A stretch of 64,000 nucleotides of DNA. It comes from Haloarcula sp. CBA1127. Lineage in GTDB: Archaea; Halobacteriota; Halobacteria; Halobacteriales; Haloarculaceae. Below the pieces are notes generated by a model that saw only the letters and a list, made by a program, of their open reading frames with translations, was not told the DNA's origin and did no database searches. Shown here piece by piece: positions 1 through 9,238 of the stretch. Each line of letters starts with the position of its first letter. Position 1 is the first letter of the stretch. The DNA is taken from contig NZ_BCNB01000006.1 of NCBI RefSeq assembly GCF_001485575.1, forward strand, positions 62,001 through 126,000, read 5' to 3'. The position numbers and the translations under genes were made by a program.

Positions 1-395
1 TGGACCGGGACGGCGAACTGGCGACCGTCGAGACGCCGCCGGGGACGGTCCGGGCCATTGTCGACACCGAGGCGGGTCCCGGCGACGCGGTGGAAGTCGG
101 CATCCGCGCCGATACGGTGACGCTGAACGCGCCGCACGAGGCTCCCGAACCAGCGGGGACGAGTGCGAGAAATCAGTTCGTAGGCAGCGTCGAGCGTATC
201 GAGAAGGGGACCTCTATCGCGCTGGTCGCACTGGCAGTCGACCCGGACATGACGCTGTCGGCGCTGGTGACTGACACGAGCCTCGATACACTCGACATCA
301 CCACAGGCGCAGAGCTTGTCGCCTCGTTCAAAGCAACCGCAACCGTCGGCGTCATTCCCGCTATCGAACAGTCGGGGCCGGATGAGTCATCGTAA
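1..395 (+). CDS. ABC transporter ATP-binding protein, C-terminal TOBE/Mop part (5' end outside window)
   Basis: The frame is open from the window edge to the TAA at 393-395, so only the last ~130 residues are visible. They hold a Mop/TOBE-type small-ligand domain (roughly NQFVGSVERIEKGTS through FKATATVGVIP), the accessory oxyanion-sensing domain found after the nucleotide-binding domain of molybdate, tungstate and sugar importer ATPases. No Walker motifs are visible because they lie upstream. A GTG at 90 could be read as a start, but it falls inside the domain, and continuous coding upstream argues for a truncated longer protein. The role in molybdate/tungstate uptake is inferred from the domain type alone. 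Confidence 0.7.
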   Translation, partial: DRDGELATVETPPGTVRAIVDTEAGPGDAVEVGIRADTVTLNAPHEAPEPAGTSARNQFVGSVERIEKGTSIALVALAVDPDMTLSALVTDTSLDTLDITTGAELVASFKATATVGVIPAIEQSGPDESS

Positions 396-427
396 GCAAG
401 TGGCACGAGGTGGCACCAGAAGTAGCC

Positions 428-589
428 TCAGAGACCCCAGCCGGACGGCAACAGGTCGGATTGGCAGGCACTGCAGGCGACCATCCCATCGTCGGCGATA
501 CACTGTCGCTGTTCACCGCACAGGTCACACTCCGTGACCGTCCCGCGTTTATTGAAATTTCGGCTGTTCTGGTCACCGTTCGGGGTCAT
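428..589 (-). CDS. Small zinc-finger protein (53 aa)
   Basis: This 53-aa protein has two Cys pairs, CDLC at residues 21-24 and CSAC at 39-42, spaced for one zinc ion. Haloarchaea encode many such one-domain zinc-finger micro-proteins, mostly of unknown function. The ATG at 589 was chosen because it gives a compact protein; the frame stays open further upstream to 643, but that adds a hydrophobic stretch without motifs. It faces the transporter ATPase gene tail to tail. No function is claimed. Confidence 0.55.
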   Translation of the reverse strand: MTPNGDQNSRNFNKRGTVTECDLCGEQRQCIADDGMVACSACQSDLLPSGWGL

Positions 590-666
590 ATCGAACAGTA
601 TTATGCGCGAAAGACGGATAAACGTTGGTCGACAGACCGTCACACGGTTTCTATCGCTCGAAGTGC

Positions 667-1743
667 TTATCGAGCGAGCGGGAGCGAGTAGCTGCGCTCG
701 CGCTCAATGACGGCATCCCACGTCGCCTCGCACTCGCACTCCACCTGCTCGAACACCGACGGGTCCTGCCGGAGGTCGAAGTCCTTGATGGCGCGCTGGA
801 CCTTGTCGTCACACTCGCCGCAGTTGTGCGGGCCGCGGTCGCTGCCGTGGCCGACCGGGTCCGAAACGACGATGACGTCCTCGTCGGCGGTCGACTCCAG
901 CACGTCGGCGACCGACCAGAGCCACGGCGGCCGGTAGCCGCCGTCGTGATACAGTTCCTCAACCATCGTGTAGCGCTGGACGTTGCAGGGGTTCATCGAG
1001 ACGGTGTGACAGCCGTCGACGGCCGCACAGCGTCGCACCGACCGCTTCATGTCTTCGACGGCCTCGGCTTCGGAGAGGAACGGCGGCTTCATCAGCAGGT
1101 ACGCCTTGACGCCAGCACCGGCGGCCTGTGCTGCCTTGGAGGCTTCCTCGAAGTCGGCGAAGTCGAAGTACTTGTTCACGCAATCGTGTCGGACGCGGTC
1201 GGTGGCGGTTTCGAGTCCGACCGCCACATCTGTCTCCAGACCCACGTCGACGAAGTCGCCGACGGTCTCCTCGTCGATGAAGTCCGGCAGTGATTCGACG
1301 ACGATGCGCTCACGGTCGGCGAAGGTTTCGGCGATAGCCTGACGCGTTTCCGCCGGGACTTCGCGCTCGTCGAGGAAGCTCCCGGAGGTGTAAATCTTGA
1401 TGAGGCCGCTCTGTTCGTCGCTGTTCTCGCTCTCGTGGTCCAGACAGTGTTGAATCTGTGCCATGAGGTCCTCGTGGGCGACGCTGCCCCCCTCGACGCT
1501 TTCGGCGACGTAGCCACACATCGTACAGCCGCCGGCGCGCGCCCACCGACAGCCGCCGGTGTTCAGGATGATAGTCAGGCTCTGGTAGACACCATCGGGT
1601 GTGTTGTCCTCGTCGAGCCACACGCGGGTCGGCTCGCGAGGGTCGTAGGTCGAGTCGTTACGCGACCGGATGTCACGCATCACGGAGTTGTGGGCGTCCA
1701 TGCCCTTGCCCTCCTCGTAGACTTCAGGACTGGGCTTGCTCAT
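667..1743 (-). CDS. raSEA: Archaeosine biosynthesis radical SAM protein RaSEA
   Basis: 358-aa radical SAM enzyme. The cluster motif is C65-x7-C73-x2-C76 in the segment CRWARAGGCTMCGY, the spacing of the Elp3-like RaSEA family rather than the usual Cx3Cx2C. RaSEA works with ArcS on tRNA position 15: ArcS puts lysine on preQ0 and RaSEA cleaves the lysine adduct to leave the archaeosine amidine. ArcS is two genes away (2273-4060) and TgtA lies at 6563-8035, which supports the call. The ATG at 1743 begins the conserved N-terminus; an open extension to 1845 is basic and unlike the family. Several conserved Cys near the C-terminus (HNCGECDDK) may bind a second metal. Confidence 0.9.
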   Translation of the reverse strand: MSKPSPEVYEEGKGMDAHNSVMRDIRSRNDSTYDPREPTRVWLDEDNTPDGVYQSLTIILNTGGCRWARAGGCTMCGYVAESVEGGSVAHEDLMAQIQHCLDHESENSDEQSGLIKIYTSGSFLDEREVPAETRQAIAETFADRERIVVESLPDFIDEETVGDFVDVGLETDVAVGLETATDRVRHDCVNKYFDFADFEEASKAAQAAGAGVKAYLLMKPPFLSEAEAVEDMKRSVRRCAAVDGCHTVSMNPCNVQRYTMVEELYHDGGYRPPWLWSVADVLESTADEDVIVVSDPVGHGSDRGPHNCGECDDKVQRAIKDFDLRQDPSVFEQVECECEATWDAVIERERSYSLPLAR

Positions 1744-1781
1744 TGGGGCGAGGTAGCCGATGAGCGCGTAAAGCCGCTTCG

Positions 1782-2189
1782 TTACTGCCGGGATTGTGGG
1801 TCGGTTTGTTCGGACAGTGCGCCGGAGCGGCGGGCCACGAGCCACGCCAGTCCGGCCAGAACAGCCCCGACAGCGTTCGCTACGAAGTCAGCGCCACTTA
1901 CACCGCGTGACGGGACAAGCGCCTGCAGAAGTTCGACTCCGGCCCCGTAGCAGACGGAGACTGCCACGAGTGCTGCAACCGTAGCCACATCGCGGGCCTG
2001 TCGGCCCCACGCGAGCAGCACCGCCAACGTGCCGTAACTCGCCGCGTGCACCCACTTATCCAGCGCGAAACCGAGGAGTGCGGGGACCTGCTCGCCCGTC
2101 CCTTCTGGAACCGGAAGCAGCGATGTGACCAGTACCAACAGGGAAAACCCGACTGCAGGGAGGTAACGGCGGAACCCCGACACGTCCAT
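1782..2189 (-). CDS. VanZ family membrane protein
   Basis: 135-aa integral membrane protein with about four hydrophobic segments. It carries the VanZ-like signature: a first helix (VGFSLLVLVTSLLPVP), the DKWVHAASYGTLAVLLAW segment with conserved Lys/His, and a GAGVELLQALVPSRGVSGADFVANAVGA segment in pieces. VanZ-like proteins are membrane proteins of mostly unknown biochemical role. The ATG at 2189 is chosen over an upstream open frame to 2276 because the hydrophobic domain begins right after it. It sits between raSEA and arcS on the same strand but has no evident link to tRNA modification. Confidence 0.8.
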   Translation of the reverse strand: MDVSGFRRYLPAVGFSLLVLVTSLLPVPEGTGEQVPALLGFALDKWVHAASYGTLAVLLAWGRQARDVATVAALVAVSVCYGAGVELLQALVPSRGVSGADFVANAVGAVLAGLAWLVARRSGALSEQTDPQSRQ

Positions 2190-2272
2190 ACTGGCGGTTT
2201 TCCCGGTGCGCAGATAAGTCGGACGGTCAGGGAAGCCGGTAGCCGATTCGGAACGAAGTCCAGCGGACCCTG

Positions 2273-4060
2273 TCACCGCTCGTCAACGTGTCGCATCTGG
2301 ACGGCAATACCGCGCGTCGAGGACCGCATCTCCGGGCCGCTCATCTGGGCGCGACCGACACCGAAGGCCGCATCACCCTGAATCACCACGTCATCGCCGA
2401 CGCGGATGTCGTCGCTGGCGTCCGTAATCCCCGGCGCAAGCACCGAGCCGTGGGGGACGAACGGTTCTATCTCGACGGTTTTCGTCGGAACGTCGCTCTC
2501 GACCCAGCGGCGCGCCCCGGCGGTCGTGAGCGAGAGGACGCCGTACTGCTGGGCGAGCGCCGCCAGTTGCTCCCCGTCGGCGTCGTCGGCGCGCAGTTGC
2601 GGGTACCGGCCCTGTGTCGAGAGGTCGTCGAACAGTTCGTCGCCCGCGCCGTCGCCGAACTGGTAGTCAGCGACAGCGCGGATAGTGTTGTGTTCGCGTT
2701 CTCGTTTCGGGTAGCGGTCCCAGCCTTCCAGTTCGGCGGCGAGGTTCCCCAGCGAATCCGCCGTCGTTGGGTGGTCGGTGACCGTGTAGGTGAACTCCCG
2801 GTCCAGCGAATCGGCCACGCGCTCGCAGATGTCGCGGTAGCCTTCGCCGGGAACGTGGGCAATAATCTCCGGGTAGTCAGTGCCTTCTAAATAGCGTTCG
2901 AGCACGCGGCTGACGAACTCGATTTCAGTGGCGGTCCAGTCGCCCGTGACCACGGAGTCGTAGTGCTGTGCGGGGTAGGTGAGTTCGAGTTCTTGCGGAA
3001 CGACACCGATAGGCGAAGTCATCGAGACGACGTGGGCGCGCCACTTGATGGCGTCGTGGTACTGCTTGTGGCTCTGGGAGTCGCTGTAGGGTTTCCGTGC
3101 CGAGCACGGGACCAGCACGAGCGGGCGGTCATCGAACCGTGGTACGTAGCGGTCGGTGACGCGCTCGGCGAAGCGCTGGATTTCGACCCGCCGGAGCGAG
3201 TCGTCACTGGCCGCCGAGAGGTCGGCCCGCCGGATGAGCGGCGTTCGCTCCTCCAGATAGCCGTACCCCTGGTCCAGTCGTCGGAACGTCGCGGTGAGCC
3301 AGTTGTCCTGTCTGGCCTGTCCCTCAACGTAGTCTCGGAGACGACCGTCACGAATCCGGCGGCGGACGCGTCGGAGTTCCGCGGCGAGCGCGTTGACGTT
3401 GTGTTCGGCGCAGTCCTCGCGGTCGAACTCGTCGCGTGGTTTCTGGCAGGCTGGACAGGCACACGGGAGTTCGTCGAGATCTTCGAGGAAGTACGCCTCG
3501 TCGGTCGTGAGATACCGGCCCTCAGTCCCACGGATGACGGCGCGGTCGGGGTCCACGAGGTCGACACCGGCGTAGACGAGAGTCGCGACGTTTCGCGGCG
3601 TGGCGACGCCGGGCAGGTAGAGCGCGGTGTCCGCGGGGATTGTCTCACGGACGGTCGTAACGGCATCGACGAACGCCGACGCGTGCCCGACATAGCCGGG
3701 CGCACCAGCGAGAACGTAGGCGTCGCTGCCGTGGTTGGTCGCGGTATCAGGGGAAACAACGGCCGCGCTCGGGAACTCGACATCCGGATAGTCGACGGCG
3801 AAAGCCTCGGCGACTTCGTCGGGCGTGCCGGCGGGGAGTCCGCGGTGGGGCAAGACAGTGAGCAGCGAGTCGTCGCCGTCGGGGGCGTCTCGCTCGGTGG
3901 ACCAGCGGCTTCCGGCGTCAGCAAGGACGTGTCGACAGTCGCCCGGCGTCTCAGTGTCCACGTCGTCGACCAGCGCCGGCGTCGTCACGGAGTCGGCGAG
4001 GCGCAGCTCACCCACTCGCGCGGCGCTGTCGCGCTCGTGGACCTCGAAGTAGTCGGTCAT
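2273..4060 (-). CDS. arcS: Archaeosine synthase ArcS (TgtA2)
   Basis: 595 aa. Order of parts: an N-terminal TGT-like barrel, a zinc site C200-x-C202-x2-C205 with C217/H220, a central module holding the ArcS signature PCSARKPYSDSQSH (318-331), and a C-terminal PUA domain over the last ~75 residues. ArcS is a TgtA paralogue without transglycosylase activity; it transfers lysine to preQ0-15 of tRNA in the archaeosine pathway. The signature and PUA domain distinguish it from the true TgtA at 6563-8035. With raSEA on the same strand, the genes for all later archaeosine steps are within about 7.4 kb. Confidence 0.93.
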   Translation of the reverse strand: MTDYFEVHERDSAARVGELRLADSVTTPALVDDVDTETPGDCRHVLADAGSRWSTERDAPDGDDSLLTVLPHRGLPAGTPDEVAEAFAVDYPDVEFPSAAVVSPDTATNHGSDAYVLAGAPGYVGHASAFVDAVTTVRETIPADTALYLPGVATPRNVATLVYAGVDLVDPDRAVIRGTEGRYLTTDEAYFLEDLDELPCACPACQKPRDEFDREDCAEHNVNALAAELRRVRRRIRDGRLRDYVEGQARQDNWLTATFRRLDQGYGYLEERTPLIRRADLSAASDDSLRRVEIQRFAERVTDRYVPRFDDRPLVLVPCSARKPYSDSQSHKQYHDAIKWRAHVVSMTSPIGVVPQELELTYPAQHYDSVVTGDWTATEIEFVSRVLERYLEGTDYPEIIAHVPGEGYRDICERVADSLDREFTYTVTDHPTTADSLGNLAAELEGWDRYPKREREHNTIRAVADYQFGDGAGDELFDDLSTQGRYPQLRADDADGEQLAALAQQYGVLSLTTAGARRWVESDVPTKTVEIEPFVPHGSVLAPGITDASDDIRVGDDVVIQGDAAFGVGRAQMSGPEMRSSTRGIAVQMRHVDER

Positions 4061-4250
4061 GCAATGGCGTCAGCCACGCGCGACCAACTATCTTGCCTTT
4101 GGGCCGGCACGGCCCCGTGACCGAAGAGCCGCTCAAATCCAGCAGACGCCACCCTGATCGGCAGTTGTGTGACCATGATTACCCCAACCGGGGTGCTGTC
4201 CACTGATTAGCTGGGTCCTAACTAAATCTATCGGGGGTGACAGATGACTC

Positions 4251-5597
4251 GTGCAGCGACAGACACGACGAGACGTGTTGCTCGCCCTCTCGGGGACAGC
4301 CGTAGCGCTGGGGGGCTGTTCGACCGGCCTCTCCTCGGGAGACTCGGGTGCGAGGGCCGCGTCAGATGAGACGGAACCGACACCGACAGAACAGGTATCG
4401 GGGTCATCAACAGAACAGGTATCGGAGCCACCAAGTGAAAGCCGGCCCGCAATGTTCGTCCATCTCGATACGCTGGCCGCGATACAGTCCCGTGTCGAGA
4501 ACGGCGACAGCCCGTGGACGGGGGCCCACGAGGCCTTCATGAGTGATGTCCGCGATGCGATGGCAGCGGATCCCGAGAGCGTCACGGACAACGGCGACGG
4601 CCACGAGTTCAAAACGAAAGGCCCCGAGGACCCCGAAGCACGCAAGGACTACGTTGCCGCCATCAGAACCGGAGACAGAATACGGGATCTGGGCCTCGCC
4701 TACCAGTACACCGACGCGGATCAGTACGCCGAGAAAGCCACCGAACTGCTGGACCACTGGTTCCTGCGGTCGGAGACCCATATGGCACCAGTAAAAACGA
4801 ACAGCATCGAGCAGTTCATCACGCTCCCGAAAATGTGGTGGGGTGCGGAACTCGTTCGCGGCCACGAGGCGTGGAACGACGACAGCGTCGGCACGGAGGC
4901 TGACCTGCAGGAGTGGATACGGACGTTCCTGGACGACGTGGGCCACGGTATTCCGACCGAGATGGGGCAACAGAACATCTTCAACTGGCAGGAGATGACT
5001 CACGCCGCCGGTGCCGTGTATCTCCGGGACTGGGACTGGTTCCGGAAGGCCATGCAACGGAACCGTGAGACCGGCTTCAACCAACTCCGCGAGGACGGCC
5101 TGCTGGAAAACGAGATCACTCGTGCCTCGAGTCTGGCGTACTCGCTGTACGCGGCGAAGGCGCTGGTCACCGCCGCGGAACTCAGTCGACTCTACGCCGA
5201 CAAACTCGACGGGCCCACACTGTACGAGTACCGGAAGTTCGACGGTGACAGGAGTGCTATCGAACGTATTCTCGATGCCCACGCGCCGTACGTGGCTGAC
5301 CCGGAGGCCTGGGAAGCGATGGGCGAGGGGGACCCCGACCGGTTTGTCAACAGTGACGGCTTCCCCGCCAGAAAGCAGGAATCTGCGTCCTCACTGTACG
5401 AGGTGGCCTACTCGTACTACGAGAAAGACACGTACCTGAAAGCGCTCAAACAGAGCGGACAGCCGGTGAAGAACGTCCCGACGTACGTCTCGGCCCAGCA
5501 GGCGGCAATCGACGACCCCGACCGACCGCATCGCGACGAGCGCATCCTTGGCTGGACGACGTTCACGCACGGCGAGCGGTTCCGGCTTGACCTGTAA
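4251..5597 (+). CDS. Alginate-lyase-like Tat lipoprotein
   Basis: 448 aa, GTG start. The N-terminus has a twin-arginine lipobox signal (TRRDVLLALSGTAVALGGC, Cys at residue 22), so the protein is probably exported folded and lipid-anchored outside the cell. A Thr/Ser/Glu-rich linker follows with a near-perfect internal repeat (two copies of TEQVSGS/TEQVSEP). The catalytic part from residue ~65 is an all-alpha toroid of the alginate-lyase superfamily (PF05426-like), with a conserved NSIEQFITLPKMWW segment and NIFNWQEMTHAA holding probable active-site Asn, His and Arg/Tyr. It would cleave uronic-acid polysaccharide by beta-elimination. The real substrate is unknown. Confidence 0.75.
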   Translation: MQRQTRRDVLLALSGTAVALGGCSTGLSSGDSGARAASDETEPTPTEQVSGSSTEQVSEPPSESRPAMFVHLDTLAAIQSRVENGDSPWTGAHEAFMSDVRDAMAADPESVTDNGDGHEFKTKGPEDPEARKDYVAAIRTGDRIRDLGLAYQYTDADQYAEKATELLDHWFLRSETHMAPVKTNSIEQFITLPKMWWGAELVRGHEAWNDDSVGTEADLQEWIRTFLDDVGHGIPTEMGQQNIFNWQEMTHAAGAVYLRDWDWFRKAMQRNRETGFNQLREDGLLENEITRASSLAYSLYAAKALVTAAELSRLYADKLDGPTLYEYRKFDGDRSAIERILDAHAPYVADPEAWEAMGEGDPDRFVNSDGFPARKQESASSLYEVAYSYYEKDTYLKALKQSGQPVKNVPTYVSAQQAAIDDPDRPHRDERILGWTTFTHGERFRLDL

Positions 5598-5662
5598 CAG
5601 CGTCGTTTGCGGAGACGCAGTCACACCGCCACGTTTTGGATGCCAGCGGCTCCAAGTCCGGT

Positions 5663-6538
5663 ATGAACGTTGTCGTGACCGGCGGCCGGGGGAGTTCCGG
5701 ACGCTGGATCGTCGAGCTGCTCGCTGGACCGCACAACGTAACAGTCCTTGATCGTCGACTCCCCGACGACGAGGGCCATCCGGCTGTCGGGTACCGTGCG
5801 CTCGATCTGACAGACGCCGGGAGCGTCTTCGACACACTCACCGCCATCAACCCGGATGCAGTGGTCCACTGGGCGGCGATTCCGGTAGCTGGGAACCATC
5901 CCGGTGTAGATCTGTTCCAGAACAATACGCTGGCGGCACACAACGTCCTCTCGGCGGCCGGCCGCGTCGGCGCTGACGTGGTGCAAGGCTCATCCGATGG
6001 CGCGTACGGGTTCTTTTTCGCCGAGGAGACCCCCGTGCCGGATGAACTCCCGATTACGGAAAGGCACGCACGCAGGCCCGAGGACGACTACGGGCTCTCG
6101 AAGGTTGTGACCGAGGAGATCGGGAAGACAATCGCCCGTCGGGATGGCGTCTCGGTGGCGTCGATTCGCCCCTCGTGGATACAGATTCCGGGTGAGTACC
6201 CCTGTCGGTCCGAGGACTACGTCGACGACCTCGCGGCCGGCGCGGGCAACTACTGGTCGTACGTTGACGTCCGAGACGTAGCCGGCCTCGTTGAGGCCGC
6301 GCTCACCGCAGATGTCACGGGGCATGAGGCGTTCAACTGCGTCGGCCCCGACAACGCACTGGGCCGGCCGCTGGTCGAACTCATGCGGGACCACTACGGC
6401 CGTGTGCCGGACGATTGCACGGTCGAGGGGGACGCCGCGGCGTACTCGACAGCCAAAGCCACAGCGATGCTGGACTGGGAGCCGACCCGTTCGTGGCGTG
6501 AGGCTGCCGATGCGGACGTGGACGTGCCGACAGTCTGA
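5663..6538 (+). CDS. NAD-dependent epimerase/dehydratase family protein
   Basis: 291-aa extended SDR. The Rossmann motif at the N-terminus is TGGRGSSGRW, a variant of GxxGxxG. The catalytic Tyr-x3-Lys is DYGLSK, preceded by the usual SSDGAYG region. The C-terminal substrate domain is short. The start at 5663 places the first beta strand directly at the N-terminus (MNVVVTGGRG); an upstream in-frame ATG at 5636 adds nine residues not typical of the fold. It follows the alginate-lyase-like gene by 65 nt on the same strand, so a role in sugar or uronate metabolism is possible. Substrate unknown. Confidence 0.85.
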   Translation: MNVVVTGGRGSSGRWIVELLAGPHNVTVLDRRLPDDEGHPAVGYRALDLTDAGSVFDTLTAINPDAVVHWAAIPVAGNHPGVDLFQNNTLAAHNVLSAAGRVGADVVQGSSDGAYGFFFAEETPVPDELPITERHARRPEDDYGLSKVVTEEIGKTIARRDGVSVASIRPSWIQIPGEYPCRSEDYVDDLAAGAGNYWSYVDVRDVAGLVEAALTADVTGHEAFNCVGPDNALGRPLVELMRDHYGRVPDDCTVEGDAAAYSTAKATAMLDWEPTRSWREAADADVDVPTV

Positions 6539-6562
6539 CGGCGGCGAGAAGATTAAAACGAA

Positions 6563-8035
6563 TCAGTCGCGGGCGTGCAGGTCGCGCAGGCGGACCCTAT
6601 CCGGCACGCGATTGAGCGCTGTCGCCGGCCAGTCGTCGTGGACTAAGGTAAAGGACACGTCGGGATGGAGTTCGACCAGCCGTCGGACCCCTGTGGCCGC
6701 GGCCTCGTAGGCAGCCCGGTCGGTCCGGGCCGGCGTTTCCGCGGTCAGCGGATAGGTGTCGGCGAGTTCGCGCGGATACGGACCGAACGGGGGCAGGACG
6801 CCCCAGCTCTCGTCGTACTGTGCACTGGAACTGCCTTCGGTCAGCAGCACCTCCTCGCCCTCGACCGGGAGGCGTTCGAGCCGGTCCTGATGGCGTCGGA
6901 CCTCGGGCCGGCGAGCGCTTTCAGTCGAGGTGTAGAAGAACGCGTCCTTCGAGACCGGGTCAGTGCGTTCGAGTTGCTCGGCGTGGTCGAGCAAGGCGCG
7001 GTAGCCGTCGAGCATCTCCGGATGACCACGGGCGCGGCTGTCGACCAGTTCCATGAGATTGCCCGAGCGAATCGCCTGCTTGACCGTCCGGATTTCGCCG
7101 TAGGTGACGTGGAGGTTGTGTCGCGCGAGCAACTCCTCGCGCTGGTCGGGGTCCATCGCATCGAGTTCCGCCGGCGTGTGGTCGGTACAGACCGGACAGT
7201 GACACGGGAAGTAGCTCAGTTCGTCGAGCAGTTCCGTCCCCTGCACCGTGAGGTACCGGTCGTCGCGGGCGTACAGCGCGTACGCCGCCGAATCGAACAG
7301 GTCACAGCCCAGCGCCGCCGCCATCGCGAACATCATCGGGTGGCCCGCACCGAATAGGTGGACCGGACCGACCTCCCCCAGCCCGCGCTTACAGGCCGCA
7401 ACAACATCCGCAAGGTCGGCATAGCGGTACTCGTTCATCAGCGGGACGACGGCTCCCAGTGGGAACACGTCAAGTCCCGTGGAGACGGCATCTGCAGCGG
7501 CGCGCTCCCGCAGGTCCGGGTAAGTGGCTCCCTGGACCGGCGCGCTGACGAGCATCTCGCCGGTGTCGACGGTAGCAGCATGTTCGAGCCGTTCCTGTGT
7601 CGTTTTGAGTTCCTCGGTCGCTCGCTCGCGGTCTACGTCGGGCGGCGTCGGGATGTCCACCGGCGTGCCGATATCCGAGCCAATCTCGTGTTGGAACTCC
7701 AGAATCTCCTCGGTTGTCACGTCGATGTCGCCGTACTCGGCGAGCTGGAAGGACCCGGAGTCGGTCATGATAGCCCCGTCGAACCCAAGCAGGTCGTGGA
7801 GGCCTTGCTCTAACACAGGCTCACGGAGGTCATCGGAGCCGTGCAGGATGTAGCTGTTCGTGATGAGTATCTCCGCCCCGAACTCCGACGCCAACGTTGC
7901 CGGTGCAACCGTCTGGACGTGGGGATTGACCACCGGCAGGATAGTCGGCGTCTCAACGGTGACGCCGGCCCGTGGCACCGTTAGCTCGCCCAGCCGGCCC
8001 GCGGCGTCGTACTGGCGGACCTCGAAATTCGTCAT
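6563..8035 (-). CDS. tgtA: tRNA-guanine(15) transglycosylase
   Basis: 490 aa. It exchanges guanine-15 of tRNA for preQ0, the entry step of archaeosine synthesis. Visible landmarks: DSGSFQ at 92-97 with the substrate-binding Asp92; the nucleophile segment CDLFDSA, probable Asp248; and a zinc site C278-x-C280-x2-C283 with a following His. The C-terminal portion matches the C1 region seen in archaeal TGT; a full PUA domain is not obvious at this length, as in other halophiles. It converges with the epimerase gene, whose stop is 25 nt away. ArcS and RaSEA upstream complete the pathway. Confidence 0.94.
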   Translation of the reverse strand: MTNFEVRQYDAAGRLGELTVPRAGVTVETPTILPVVNPHVQTVAPATLASEFGAEILITNSYILHGSDDLREPVLEQGLHDLLGFDGAIMTDSGSFQLAEYGDIDVTTEEILEFQHEIGSDIGTPVDIPTPPDVDRERATEELKTTQERLEHAATVDTGEMLVSAPVQGATYPDLRERAAADAVSTGLDVFPLGAVVPLMNEYRYADLADVVAACKRGLGEVGPVHLFGAGHPMMFAMAAALGCDLFDSAAYALYARDDRYLTVQGTELLDELSYFPCHCPVCTDHTPAELDAMDPDQREELLARHNLHVTYGEIRTVKQAIRSGNLMELVDSRARGHPEMLDGYRALLDHAEQLERTDPVSKDAFFYTSTESARRPEVRRHQDRLERLPVEGEEVLLTEGSSSAQYDESWGVLPPFGPYPRELADTYPLTAETPARTDRAAYEAAATGVRRLVELHPDVSFTLVHDDWPATALNRVPDRVRLRDLHARD

Positions 8036-8155
8036 TACACGTCGTCGTCGGTGGGCGCGCCTAAGGGTTGTGTTCCCCCGTGGCTGGCCGTTCGTCGCTG
8101 GCGGAAGCCGAGAACGACGGTGGGGCCGAACGACGCGCCGGCCGGCACAGCGCCG

Positions 8156-8413
8156 CTATTCGTCGGGCTGTTCCGCTCCGCCAGGGACCAGTTTTCGCTT
8201 GGGTCGGTGGACGGTCCCGGAGTCCTCGTCGGCGACGTACGCCTGTGACGTTCGGAACATCGCAACCACCTCGTCGCGGGACCCGTAGGCGTCCTCGACA
8301 AGCCGTTCGAGCAGTTCCGCCTGCGAAATCGGCTGACCGGTCCGGCGACGGACAGCCGCGCGCAGTTTATCGAGCCGGCGTTCCGTCTGTTCGTCGAGTG
8401 CAATCGAGGCCAT
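8156..8413 (-). CDS. Small RHH-like regulator candidate
   Basis: 85 aa. The N-terminus (MASIALDEQTERRLDKLRAA) has the beta strand plus amphipathic helix of a ribbon-helix-helix/CopG-type DNA-binding fold, followed by a second helix ending in LLERLVEDAYGSRDEVV. The rest is a short charged tail. The ATG at 8413 is preferred over one at 8437 because it begins the strand. It sits between tgtA and the NUDIX gene on the same strand. Regulatory function is inferred from the fold only. Confidence 0.6.
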   Translation of the reverse strand: MASIALDEQTERRLDKLRAAVRRRTGQPISQAELLERLVEDAYGSRDEVVAMFRTSQAYVADEDSGTVHRPKRKLVPGGAEQPDE

Positions 8414-8457
8414 ATGTTTGCTGGTACCACCCCACATGATTTCAAGCTGTCGTCAGT

Positions 8458-9003
8458 TCAGCGCTCGAACAGGGCATAGTACATGATACCGACGGCAGAC
8501 CGACTGTCACGGAGCGTGCCGTCGCGTACCGACTGGACCAGCGAATCGAAGTCGGCAGTATCGACCCGAATCGATTCGTTGTGGTCGAGGTTCTGGTCGG
8601 CCGCCGCCTCGCAGCCGCGTGCGACGTAGTAATGGAACACGTAATCGGTGTTGCCGTTGGCCGGTTCGCCCGTGTAGAGATGGTCGAACGTATCGGCCTC
8701 GTAGCCCGTCTCCTCGCGGAGTTCGCGGGCGGCGGCGACGGTTGGGTCATCGTCCTCGTCTTCCATCGTTCCGGCAGGCAGACCGTAGTTGATTCGACGG
8801 ACTGGCTGTCGCCACTCCTCGATAACGACCACGTCGCCGTCGGCGGTAAACGGGAGCACGATGACGCTCTCACCGTGCTGCACGTAATCGAACGCTCCCT
8901 CCGTGCCGTCAGGGAAGCGGACATCCTCACGGACGACATCAAACCCCGGACAGGCGTATGCGGTCTCTGCATCAAGCGTCTCCCAGGCGAGTTCCTCGTC
9001 CAT
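8458..9003 (-). CDS. NUDIX hydrolase (ADP-ribose pyrophosphatase type)
   Basis: 181 aa. The Nudix box is in GTMEDEDDDPTVAAARELREETGY (cited in parts: GTMEDED and RELREETG); the first box acid is Asp rather than Glu or the loop is two residues longer. An upstream EEWRQPVRR segment and the Pro-Ala-Gly before the box match ADP-ribose/ADP-sugar pyrophosphatases. The product would hydrolyse a nucleoside diphosphate linked to another moiety. The ATG at 9003 (MDEELAWETLD) fits the family; the frame is open far upstream but without similarity. A divergent small membrane gene starts at 9098. Confidence 0.85.
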   Translation of the reverse strand: MDEELAWETLDAETAYACPGFDVVREDVRFPDGTEGAFDYVQHGESVIVLPFTADGDVVVIEEWRQPVRRINYGLPAGTMEDEDDDPTVAAARELREETGYEADTFDHLYTGEPANGNTDYVFHYYVARGCEAAADQNLDHNESIRVDTADFDSLVQSVRDGTLRDSRSAVGIMYYALFER

Positions 9004-9097
9004 ACTGGGAGTGTGGTCCCCACCGGCAAAGTCAGCACGGGTCCACGCAAATGCAGGCACCGGACGGATACGAGATGGCGCACTCTGTATAGATGGA

Positions 9098-9223
9098 ATG
9101 AGAGTATCGACAATCGTCATCCTGCTCGGTATTGCATTGTTCGTCCTCCCGGTCCCCGGAACGTTCATCGCCGGGGGACTGGTCCTCGTCGCCGGCGGGT
9201 TGGCCCGGTGGGGCGGGCTCTGA
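9098..9223 (+). CDS. Tiny membrane protein (41 aa)
   Basis: 41 aa, almost entirely one or two hydrophobic helices (STIVILLGIALFVLPVP then FIAGGLVLVAGGLARW). The PVPGTFIAGG motif resembles the hydrophobic hairpin of PGPGW-type small membrane proteins. It diverges from the NUDIX gene and stops just before the 3' end of the lipoprotein gene. No function known. Confidence 0.5.
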   Translation: MRVSTIVILLGIALFVLPVPGTFIAGGLVLVAGGLARWGGL

Positions 9224-9238
9224 CGAGAGCACGCGCAC

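Noticed and set aside
625-1293. Long rightward ORF (222 aa) opposite raSEA
   Set aside because: Antisense shadow typical of GC-rich genomes; raSEA has clear catalytic motifs on the other strand.
2963-4120. 385-aa rightward ORF opposite arcS
   Set aside because: Valine/arginine/glycine-rich shadow with no motif; arcS is unambiguous.
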